Assembly (NCBI RefSeq): GCF_003610555.1
Contig: NZ_RAPQ01000012.1
Span: 124,001 to 188,000, forward strand
Direction of reading: 5' to 3'
Origin: Marinifilum flexuosum
Lineage (GTDB): Bacteria > Bacteroidota > Bacteroidia > Bacteroidales > Marinifilaceae
Length of the DNA stretch: 64,000 nucleotides
The notes beneath the pieces are model-generated. The model did no database searches and was not told where the DNA came from. It saw nothing but the letters and a program-made list of their open reading frames with translations. Position numbers and translations under genes: made by a program. Shown piece by piece: positions 53,680-61,462 of the stretch. Positions within the stretch are counted from its first letter, which is position 1. The number at the start of each line of letters is the position of its first letter.

Positions 53680-54609
53680 CTAATCCTCCCAATCATCAAC
53701 GCTCTTACTTGAAAAAATAACATCTGTAAAACTAAAAGGAGCCTCACTTTTTACAATGTTTTTAATTGAATCCTGAATATTCTCAATCTCAGTAAGTGAT
53801 AAATTTACTTTCGATGGATTTATTAAAAAGAGAAAGTAGTAAGTACGTCCAAGTCTGTTTATAGATACATGATTTAAACTGTAACCAAGGGGTAGTATCG
53901 GCAATACCTTTGGGGTAATTTTTTCACGCATTGCATTGTGAATATCTTTTATTATTAATTCATTAAAAGCATTTTTCAGAATTTTTACGGGATCGTTAAA
54001 AAGAAAAACACATAAAACGAGAACAATTATTGAATCGGCAATTGGAACAATGAATGCCAATGAAGTGTTTTCAAGGAAACCTACAAGTAAAAACACTACA
54101 CCAATAGCTCCCGAAATAATTGCATTTTGAAATACAGCAATTTTTTCGGTTTGTAACATTATACTCTGATTATTGACTTTTTTACACTGTGCCGCAATGT
54201 ATAGATATACAAGAGAACAAATTATTACCATCAAAATAGAATAATAAATAATAGATCCTCCATTCACTTGCTCTACACTTCCTGTAACAATATAGTCGTA
54301 TATCTTAAAACTATTTGAAACTCCTGCCAAAACAAGAACTCCAAAAATCAAAAGCCCTTTAAAAAGTGTATACAGTGTTTCGTACATTGCAAATCCAAAT
54401 GGTAGAGATTTAGTAGGCTTCTTTGCGACAAGTTTTGAGATCTTGATTCCTATAATCATCGAAAATGCCGATATGAAATTAAATACTCCATCTATTAAAA
54501 CAGCTTCCGAATTCGAAAAGGCAAATGTTCCAATCCCAACCACTGCCATTAACACATAAGCCCATAAAATATAGCTCATTGCTTTTGTCTCTATCCCTGA
54601 CATATTCAT
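53680..54609 (-). CDS. Cation-diffusion-facilitator-like transporter
   Basis: The 309-residue protein has six membrane helices and a C-terminal cytoplasmic domain of about 90 residues, the layout of CDF metal exporters. SEAVLIDGVFNFISAFSMI is the helix-2 region and IVPIADSIIVLVLCVFL the helix-5 region, but the usual metal-binding Asp/His pattern is reduced. Activity or substrate may therefore differ from Zn/Fe exporters. The ATG at 54609 follows AAGAGAG; the frame extends upstream to 54729 into cassette C, which is not coding. It is transcribed alone. Confidence 0.82.
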   Translation of the reverse strand: MNMSGIETKAMSYILWAYVLMAVVGIGTFAFSNSEAVLIDGVFNFISAFSMIIGIKISKLVAKKPTKSLPFGFAMYETLYTLFKGLLIFGVLVLAGVSNSFKIYDYIVTGSVEQVNGGSIIYYSILMVIICSLVYLYIAAQCKKVNNQSIMLQTEKIAVFQNAIISGAIGVVFLLVGFLENTSLAFIVPIADSIIVLVLCVFLFNDPVKILKNAFNELIIKDIHNAMREKITPKVLPILPLGYSLNHVSINRLGRTYYFLFLINPSKVNLSLTEIENIQDSIKNIVKSEAPFSFTDVIFSSKSVDDWED

Positions 54610-54700
54610 AATTCTCTCTTGTTTAAATGATATTTTACAATACAAGTTTAATAATCGCAAAATTACTTTATTATAAGAAACATCTGCATTATTTGTTTTA

Positions 54701-54769
54701 GCCACTGAAAGTACAAAACAATCCTCCACAAGAAAAACATTATCCTTAATATCTTACATACAATTATAG
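54701..54769 (-). promoter_or_regulatory. Promoter-like cassette, copy C (69 bp)
   Basis: On the minus strand the element runs from CTATAATTGTATGTAAGATA to TACTTTCAGTGGC. TTTT, exactly 19 nt and TACTTTCA form the promoter-like core with GGATTGTTTTG in the spacer. It lies 92 bp before the CDF-like gene start. Confidence 0.6.
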
Positions 54770-54806
54770 CATTACCAAAATTAGATCTATGTTATAGTTT
54801 TTGTCA

Positions 54807-54970
54807 TTACAGATTGACGAGAGTTCATTTTTATCACAAAACTGGCTTTACCAATCGTCGAGAGATCTTTTTTGTGGCAAATTTGCCATTACATATCATC
54901 GAGAGCATTTTTTTAAGCCAAAACTGCCTTTACATTTTGTCGAGAGCTCATTTTTGTCTCAAATCCTATC
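54807..54970. repeat. Four tandem repeats of exactly 41 bp
   Basis: Units begin ATTAC/TTTAC and carry (T/A)CGAGAG at 54818, 54859, 54900 and 54941, an exact 41-bp period, followed by a T-run and CAAAA(C/T)TGCC. Units differ at many positions but not in length. The array is noncoding and lies just upstream of cassette C. The rest of the gap (54971-55147) holds an AAAGGGC/GCCCTTT hairpin (55029-55045) and a CTTTCTCC/GGAGAAAG hairpin (55113-55132) near the 3' end of the OmpA gene. Confidence 0.88.
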
Positions 54971-55147
54971 GGAGTGCATTCTTTATACTTACGCCCATGC
55001 AGGGCTTATATAACAAACACCAACACCCAAAGGGCGATGCCCTTTGCTATTGCTTTGAGCCTTTCGAGCTCTATTTGCCATTTATTAACATGTGATTCCC
55101 GAAACTAGGTTCCTTTCTCCTTCAGGAGAAAGATAGAATGAGGTAAA

Positions 55148-57085
55148 TCATTTATTCACCACCCTAAACTCTGTTCGTCGGTTCAAGGCCTTGCCTTCTT
55201 CGGTCTCGTTGTCGGCTATTGCCTTGCTCGATCCAAATCCTTTGTACAGCAAGCGCTCTTTTTTAATTCCTTTGGCAATTAGGTAATCGCATACTGCTTT
55301 TGCCCTGTTTTCCGATAAGCTCAGGTTGTGTTCTTCCGATCCGGTATTGTCGGTATGTCCCGATATCTCAACAATCAAATCCTGATTCTGATTCATCAGC
55401 TTGAACAGGATTGACAATTCACTCTCCGATTTTGGTAGAATCTCCCACGAATCGGTATCGAAAAACACATTTCGAAGTACGATTTCACTACCAGTTACGA
55501 GTTTCTGAAGACCAATATTCAATTCTTGCGGCTGATTCTTTTCCTGATTCTCCAATAGCGAAAAATGATCTGAATAATACAAATATCCCTCACTCTCTGC
55601 GGCAAATAGATACTCTTTTCCTGCAGGCAAACACAGCAGGTATTTCCCATTTACCCGATCCGAGTGAATTCGGGCAACGGTATCTTTCGTACTCAAATCG
55701 ATCAATTGCAAAGAGGCATACAGATTTTCCTTTGTATCCACATCGTAGATCTTTCCTTTCAGCCACGAAACCATTGGCGGTTGATGTTCTCTGGGCAAAT
55801 CAAACACAAAAATATCCTTTCCTTTTCCTTCCATCCTGTTGGATGCAAAGTAGGCCTTATCGCTTTTTGCATTAATCACCAATCCCAATTCCTCTCCATG
55901 CGTGTTTATCGGATATCCCAGGTTCTCTGGCTTAGACCACTTTCCATCTTCCAGAAGAGTTAGTTTATAAAGATCGTAAGATCCCATTCCCGGTAGTCCA
56001 TCCGAGGCAATTACCAAATACTGGTTGCTGGCATGAATAAAAGGCGACATCTCATTGTTTGCCGTGTTAAAATCCATATTTACAGGTTTCGACCACCTTT
56101 GTCTGCCATCGGCTAAGTTTTCCATCAGCTCCGATCGCCAAATGTCCATTTTCCCTTTGCCACTCTTGCGATTACTCACAAAATAAAGTACTCTTCCATC
56201 AGCTGAAATGCTTGGTTGCGCCTCCCATGCTGCCGAGTTTATGGTAGGTCCTAAATTTCGAGGCTTCGACCATCTGTCTCCCTCTCGAACCGAATAGTAC
56301 AGGTCGCATCTGCCTAGCCCATCCTTTCTGCCACATGCAGTAAAATACATGAATCTTCCATCGGCAGTAATGGATTGTGCCCCTTCGTTGCTTGTGGTAT
56401 TAATGATTTCCGATAATCCTTTGGCCGGTCTCCAAGCTTCTTCCTCCTTTAAGGATATCCAAAAATCCTCTTGCATCTCCAATTTCACTTCCGAAGATTT
56501 TTCGGCCGGACTCAATCGGGTAAACACCAACACTTCCTCATCGGCAGTTAAGCTGGGCCAGTATTCATCATATTTGGTATTGATCGCATCCCCAATATTT
56601 ATGGGCTTAAAATCCACTGGATTCGCAATCATATTCATCGCAAAATCACAATTCTTAATCAGTTTTTGCGCCTTTGCCTTATTCCTCGATGAGATTTTTG
56701 AGAAGGATAAAAAGTCTTGAAATTTTCCTTTGGCCTTTTGATACTCTCCTTGCTTTAGGTATGCATTCCCCAGGTTAAAATGCACCCGTGGAAAATAAGA
56801 TCCATCTATTTTTATTGCCTTCTGATAGGCTTCAATTTCAGCCTTACTGTCCTTTAAAGTATAATATACATCTGCCTGAAAAAGATAAGCTTCAATAAAT
56901 TTGTCGTTCACCTCCAAGGCTTTGCTTAAACTTTCCAAAGCTTTCTGATTGTCCCTGTTTCGATAATACTGCCCAGCCTCTTCGTAAAAGTGTATGGCCC
57001 TTCGCGATTTGATACTGTATTTCTTCTGCGAAGAAAGAGGAAGTACAAAAAACAATAGCAATAAGGTTAAAACTGAATATTTCAT
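55148..57085 (-). CDS. OmpA-family protein with TPR, PD40 propeller and CRD (PorE-like)
   Basis: The 645-residue exported protein has a signal peptide (about 1-19), TPR-type helices (about 28-140), PD40/WD40-like propeller repeats (about 165-440, for example GAQSITADGRFMYFTACGRK), and a carboxypeptidase-regulatory-like domain (about 445-520). It ends in an OmpA peptidoglycan-binding domain (about 530-645, with HTDNTGSEEHNLSLSENRAK). This domain order matches PorE, an anchor of the type IX secretion system, but several paralogs share it. It lacks a lipobox, unlike Porphyromonas PorE. It is a single-gene unit here. Confidence 0.88.
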   Translation of the reverse strand: MKYSVLTLLLLFFVLPLSSQKKYSIKSRRAIHFYEEAGQYYRNRDNQKALESLSKALEVNDKFIEAYLFQADVYYTLKDSKAEIEAYQKAIKIDGSYFPRVHFNLGNAYLKQGEYQKAKGKFQDFLSFSKISSRNKAKAQKLIKNCDFAMNMIANPVDFKPINIGDAINTKYDEYWPSLTADEEVLVFTRLSPAEKSSEVKLEMQEDFWISLKEEEAWRPAKGLSEIINTTSNEGAQSITADGRFMYFTACGRKDGLGRCDLYYSVREGDRWSKPRNLGPTINSAAWEAQPSISADGRVLYFVSNRKSGKGKMDIWRSELMENLADGRQRWSKPVNMDFNTANNEMSPFIHASNQYLVIASDGLPGMGSYDLYKLTLLEDGKWSKPENLGYPINTHGEELGLVINAKSDKAYFASNRMEGKGKDIFVFDLPREHQPPMVSWLKGKIYDVDTKENLYASLQLIDLSTKDTVARIHSDRVNGKYLLCLPAGKEYLFAAESEGYLYYSDHFSLLENQEKNQPQELNIGLQKLVTGSEIVLRNVFFDTDSWEILPKSESELSILFKLMNQNQDLIVEISGHTDNTGSEEHNLSLSENRAKAVCDYLIAKGIKKERLLYKGFGSSKAIADNETEEGKALNRRTEFRVVNK

Positions 57086-57099
57086 TCTTAATAATCAAC

Positions 57100-57417
57100 T
57101 TAAATAAATAACTTCCACAATCTCAAATAGACCACAACTATCGAAAAAATTGCCAATAATGCACCCAAGATAATTAATGATCTCTTCTCGGATTTTCGTA
57201 TTGATATGATAAGCAATACCAAGGACAATACACCAAAAATAGAATAATCGTATTGATATCCATATTCCAATAACTCTGTCAATCCATACAAAGCTTTCGT
57301 CTTGCCACTAGTAAGAGATACATATCGATTCCAAAGGTCATAATTTACCTTTAAGGTACAACAAATGCTTATTCCACTTAGAACTATTGATAATATTGCG
57401 AATTTATTTTTCATCAT
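57100..57417 (-). CDS. Small membrane protein of unknown function
   Basis: From the ATG at 57417 the product has 105 residues with three hydrophobic segments (about 7-24, 54-68 and 76-98). The frame extends upstream into dispersed repeat R, so the longer version is not credible. I do not recognise it. It lies directly upstream of the OmpA-family gene with 14 bp between and may be co-transcribed. Confidence 0.55.
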   Translation of the reverse strand: MMKNKFAILSIVLSGISICCTLKVNYDLWNRYVSLTSGKTKALYGLTELLEYGYQYDYSIFGVLSLVLLIISIRKSEKRSLIILGALLAIFSIVVVYLRLWKLFI

Positions 57418-57472
57418 TCTTATAAATATACATTTGTTATTAAACCTACTGCACCATTCAGTCCTGCTTTTC

Positions 57473-57660
57473 GGGCATTGGAAGGACAAGCTGCTTATAC
57501 GAAGAAAAGTTATAGTAAGACGGGGAAGCTGAGAACTTGTTCGAAGATCACCCCGCCGCACTTAAAGTTTTCGAGTATATGTAGTTTGGGCTTACGCGCC
57601 CTAGATTCTTTGCTTCCTTTCTCATCAATGGAGAAAGGAAGAGCCCCTGCGGCTAGAGCA
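57473..57660 (+). repeat. Dispersed repeat R, copy 2, with compensated hairpin
   Basis: The copy shares long words with 33870-34058 (GGGCATTGGAAGGACAAGCT, GGGGAAGCTGAGAACTTGTT, CGAAGATCACCCCGCC). Its hairpin CTTCCTTTCTC/GAGAAAGGAAG (57613-57623 with 57631-57641) is again a perfect 11 bp with a 7-nt loop. Three base pairs differ from copy 1 on both arms at once. Confidence 0.87.
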
Positions 57661-57673
57661 GAAAAATCATTCT

Positions 57674-60538
57674 TTATCTATGACAAATCTCCGCATACAA
57701 ACAAGTCCTGCAAGCATCCTGATTTTCCACCTGGTCAAATGGAATCTTTGGATCAAATATCTCCTCGAACATTTCCTGCAAAGCTTTCGTAAATTCTTCC
57801 TTATATACTCGGTAATCATCAACAGTTTCAGGTTTGGCACGACCTTCTTTTCGGGCCAACATGCATGCAAACTTGTTGTTAAAGAATTCTTTCAGACTAT
57901 ACACACCAGGCGAAATTGCCTCAGCAGCTTTCGTTTTGTCCTCGTAAAACAAGCAATACAATAAGGTTTGAAAAGCTGCTTTGTTTCTGTTCTTTCCCTC
58001 TTTCTCGAATAAGGATTCTATGTCCTTAAAGAACAAATCTGCCTTACCCGTTTTGTAGTCCAGGATTCGAATGGTACCATTTGCCCTGTCAACACGGTCA
58101 ATCAATCCCTTAATGTTTACCTTTCGATCTCCCGATATCGGCACCTGAATTCTATATTCATCTTCAAGCGACAGAATCTGGAATGGCGCAAACTGCTGAT
58201 CCAGGATCAATATCCTATCGATGTACTTTTTCAGGATATCAAAAATCAACAAGTTCCTTCCTGATATCTGAACCTCTTTATTCTTGGGCGTTTTAAAATA
58301 AGTATCGCGAAAAGCGGTCTTCAGTTTCGTTTCAATCAGGTCTTTGTCTTTCCTGATGATTTCCAGATCTTCCCTTTCCAATATTTTGCCAACAAATGGC
58401 TTGTACAAATCTTCCAGCGTATTGTGAAACAGGTTCCCGAAAGTAGGCGGATCAATCTCTTCCAATACCTGATCGGGTTCCTTTAATCCTGCAATGTATT
58501 TAAAGTAAAAACTCAATGGGCAAGCCAGGTAAGTATTCAAAGCCGAAGGAGAAAAACTCCTGAATTGATCTCCGCAATACTCCGCCAGGCGATTTAAAAT
58601 TCGCTCATTCTTCTCAACGATTATGGGTTTGGCCTCTTTTAACGAGATATCATATCCCGGACTCGATTCTTCAATATCAAAATCCGATTCATATTTCAAT
58701 TGATACAAAAATCGGCTCATCTCCCCTGTTCTGATTCCATCACTTTGAGTACTGTATAGCAGTTTGATGTCATCGGCACGCTGTATCAATCGGTAAAAAT
58801 AGTAGGCAAAAATGGCATCCTGATGATCAATGGTTGGCATTCCAAATCCCTTTCTCAGGTGATATGGAATGAATGAATTTGCGGTTCCTGTTTTTGGCAA
58901 CTTCCCTTCGTTCATCGAAAGAACCACCAACTTTTTAAAATCCAGCAAACGCGTTTCCAAAATCCCCATTACCTGCAATCCCGCCAAAGGTTCTCCTTCA
59001 AACGGAATGCTCAAAGTTTGAATCATTTTCTCCAAAATCTTATAGAAAGTATCTTGCTTTACCTCTATTTCATGCTGATCCAACAATGCTTTCAATCGCT
59101 TAATTGCCAAAAACAGGTGGTAAATGTACTCCTGTTCAATCTTGTCGACCAATGATTTTTCTTCCTCTTTGGTTTCCAATCTTTGGTAAACATTCTGCAG
59201 CAAATTCAATAGGTACATGGCAAACTGATTCACATCCTTTACTGGTGTAAACAGCTTTTCGATTACCTCATCGCCTGTTAAAAGCTTTTGCGGAACCTTT
59301 ATTTTGTTGGTAGTAAGAATATTTTGGGTAAGCTCATGAGCCAATTCAGGATTTACAGAATTCAAATACTGATGATTCAGCAACGCCAACACCTCTTTGT
59401 GATGAAACTCTATCTCTCCTGCAACTTTTCTGGAGCTCTTTTGCATGTCGATTACCAAGCGCAACAAACTGGCAACCGGCGTATTCTTAGCAGGATATCC
59501 CATGGTAACATTTACATTCTCTACCACCTCGGGAATGGAATGCAAAACAGGCAGCAATAGTTCCTCATCGGCCAAAACAATGGCTGTTTCCTCCGGCGCT
59601 ACATCCTCATCCTTGCAAAAAGCTTGCACTACAGAGTGCGCATATTTGGCCTGCCCAACTTCTGATGACAGAGACACAAACTCCACCTTGGCTTTGTTCT
59701 CCTTGATATTCGAAAAGCTCAATTCAGTTTTAGGAGCAGGAAATCTTCTGATATTGTCTCGCAAAAACAGGCCTGCTTCATGATATGGATTCTTCAGGTA
59801 TGATTCATCGTAATCCCAATAGAATTCGGCAAGCTCTTTCTTCTTCAGGAACTCGAACAAATCAATCTCGCATTTGTTTAATGCATTAAATCCAACAAAA
59901 ATTACCTTTTTGGCATCGATTTGAATTCCTCCTGATTCTAATCCATCTATCAAATTCCTCGAAGCCATTCCTTCGTAGGCCAGCTTTTCCGATTTCAGCT
60001 CCTCTCTCAAATCGGTATAAATCCCAAACAGATTCTCCCACAAATTCACGAACTCTTTTTGATGCTCAGAATATTTCTCTGGTTTAAAGCTGCTCCAAAA
60101 TGCCTGTATTGCCTCAAGCTGTTCATCCGTTAAATAGTCGAACAGGTTCTCAATCTCTTTCTCGTCGGCCAGATTTTGAAACAAATGCTCGGCATTTACC
60201 CTGTACTTGTCCAAATCATCAAAATCGCCCAACAACATCTCTCCCCAGTGATAGAATTCATCGAAGCTTTCGCTTACCTTCATTCTTTTCACATAGATTT
60301 TATACAGACGAAATAGCAATCCCAAATTGTCTTCTATCTGCAAATCGGACAGAGAACGGAAAAACTCACTAATGGTAAATACTCTTGGTGCCCAAAGAGG
60401 TTTTTCCACCAATTCGTTCAGATATTTTGAAAAGAACAAGCCAGCTCTTCGGTTCGGAAAAACCAAAATACAATCGGATAATTCATTGGTATATTTTGAG
60501 TAAAGCTCTTTGGTTATTTGTTGTAAGAATGAGTTCAT
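57674..60538 (-). CDS. AddB-like PD-(D/E)XK nuclease family protein
   Basis: The 954-residue protein has an inactivated helicase-like N-terminal region (ILVFPNRRAGLFFSKYLNEL, about 24-43) and a C-terminal RecB-type nuclease domain. That domain has FGNLFHNTLEDLYK, GLIDRVDRANGTIRILDYKT with the metal-binding Asp and the Lys of DYKTGK, and cysteines in the ACPLSF segment and the terminal CRTCLYAEIC. The four-Cys arrangement matches the Fe-S clasp of AddB. With an AddA/UvrD-type helicase it should process DNA double-strand breaks; the helicase gene is not in the window. Confidence 0.88.
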   Translation of the reverse strand: MNSFLQQITKELYSKYTNELSDCILVFPNRRAGLFFSKYLNELVEKPLWAPRVFTISEFFRSLSDLQIEDNLGLLFRLYKIYVKRMKVSESFDEFYHWGEMLLGDFDDLDKYRVNAEHLFQNLADEKEIENLFDYLTDEQLEAIQAFWSSFKPEKYSEHQKEFVNLWENLFGIYTDLREELKSEKLAYEGMASRNLIDGLESGGIQIDAKKVIFVGFNALNKCEIDLFEFLKKKELAEFYWDYDESYLKNPYHEAGLFLRDNIRRFPAPKTELSFSNIKENKAKVEFVSLSSEVGQAKYAHSVVQAFCKDEDVAPEETAIVLADEELLLPVLHSIPEVVENVNVTMGYPAKNTPVASLLRLVIDMQKSSRKVAGEIEFHHKEVLALLNHQYLNSVNPELAHELTQNILTTNKIKVPQKLLTGDEVIEKLFTPVKDVNQFAMYLLNLLQNVYQRLETKEEEKSLVDKIEQEYIYHLFLAIKRLKALLDQHEIEVKQDTFYKILEKMIQTLSIPFEGEPLAGLQVMGILETRLLDFKKLVVLSMNEGKLPKTGTANSFIPYHLRKGFGMPTIDHQDAIFAYYFYRLIQRADDIKLLYSTQSDGIRTGEMSRFLYQLKYESDFDIEESSPGYDISLKEAKPIIVEKNERILNRLAEYCGDQFRSFSPSALNTYLACPLSFYFKYIAGLKEPDQVLEEIDPPTFGNLFHNTLEDLYKPFVGKILEREDLEIIRKDKDLIETKLKTAFRDTYFKTPKNKEVQISGRNLLIFDILKKYIDRILILDQQFAPFQILSLEDEYRIQVPISGDRKVNIKGLIDRVDRANGTIRILDYKTGKADLFFKDIESLFEKEGKNRNKAAFQTLLYCLFYEDKTKAAEAISPGVYSLKEFFNNKFACMLARKEGRAKPETVDDYRVYKEEFTKALQEMFEEIFDPKIPFDQVENQDACRTCLYAEICHR

Positions 60539-60553
60539 ATATAGTGTAAGAGA

Positions 60554-61213
60554 TTAGTTAAATTGATGATTTCCATATGGCAACACAATTTCAATATTTT
60601 GCGATTGAAACATTCCATTGGGATTTAATCCAGGTTTTCCTTCCGGGATATCTACGCCCAGATTCTTGTAGTATTCTACCCAAAACGGCAAATACTCACC
60701 TGATTCATTGTCCTTAAATGTCATGGGATTCAATTGAAATACTTCTGTTGAATCGCCAGTATTTACAAACATTTCATAAATCAACTCGGAACAATAATAG
60801 GTCGAATCACCCATTACATAAATATTATCATAGGGAAAATTCAATAAGGCTTTCCCATAAGTCATGGCTGCATCAATTCTGGTATTCAACTTGGTATTTA
60901 ATCTACCAATGGCAACTTTATTGCTCCTTAGCAAAAAACTATCCAATTGGGTTAAAGATACCCCTTTCGATATGGCTTCCAGCACATAAATATTCCCTTT
61001 TGAATCAACATCTACAATGCCAACATGAGAAAAATTCAGCTTCTTCTCTCCTCCTGTAACCGATTCTATGGCTTCTGAAATGGAATCGGTATTCAAATCC
61101 TGAAAAATTAGGTCGCCTTTACGGAATTCAAACTGCGTTTTTTTTTGTAAATTATCACAGCTTAAAAAATGTAGAAATACCAGCACTGTTAATATCGTGC
61201 GAAGAAATGTCAT
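60554..61213 (-). CDS. YiiX-like (permuted NlpC/P60) lipoprotein
   Basis: The 219-residue product has a lipoprotein signal ending in FLSCD. The YiiX/YebB permuted papain-like fold is visible in FRKGDLIFQDL, FSHVGIVDVD (active-site His) and STYYCSELIYEMF (active-site Cys). Such enzymes hydrolyse or transfer amide or ester bonds, in some cases on cell-wall peptides or lipids. It sits 15 bp downstream of the AddB-like gene start on the same strand and could lead that transcript. Confidence 0.85.
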   Translation of the reverse strand: MTFLRTILTVLVFLHFLSCDNLQKKTQFEFRKGDLIFQDLNTDSISEAIESVTGGEKKLNFSHVGIVDVDSKGNIYVLEAISKGVSLTQLDSFLLRSNKVAIGRLNTKLNTRIDAAMTYGKALLNFPYDNIYVMGDSTYYCSELIYEMFVNTGDSTEVFQLNPMTFKDNESGEYLPFWVEYYKNLGVDIPEGKPGLNPNGMFQSQNIEIVLPYGNHQFN

Positions 61214-61390
61214 ACTATTAAATATTCATGTTTTTGAATGCAAAACTAAATTAATTGGAAAATGCAACAAACGAAAAAATAGCTCTGTATTTTTTCTGCA
61301 AATGTTAAACAATATCAGCTCATAGAAAATGTCTATAAGCTCATTAGAAAAAAAGATGACCTTTTGGTCTTTTATTCGTGTTTATCCTTA

Positions 61391-61419
61391 CTTGTTCCAT
61401 TTCAAAATTAATACATTTG
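61391..61419 (+). promoter_or_regulatory. Predicted sucA promoter
   Basis: CTTG (61391-61394), 17 nt and a perfect TACATTTG (61412-61419) resemble the Bacteroidota promoter, 43 bp before the sucA start. Confidence 0.5.
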
Positions 61420-61462
61420 TTTAAGCGACAACAAAAATCAGACAAGTACAACAAACAAATCT

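Noticed and set aside
54610-54729. 40-codon N-terminal extension of the CDF-like gene
   Set aside because: It translates the conserved cassette C; the ATG at 54609 has a good ribosome-binding site and starts just before the first helix.
7873-54769. Integron-like attC sites for the repeated cassettes
   Set aside because: No integrase gene, no head-to-tail gene cassettes and no attC-like inverted core; the promoter spacing explains the conserved parts better.
57418-57561. N-terminal extension of the small membrane protein
   Set aside because: The extra residues are the translation of dispersed repeat R, whose conserved feature is an RNA hairpin rather than a peptide.
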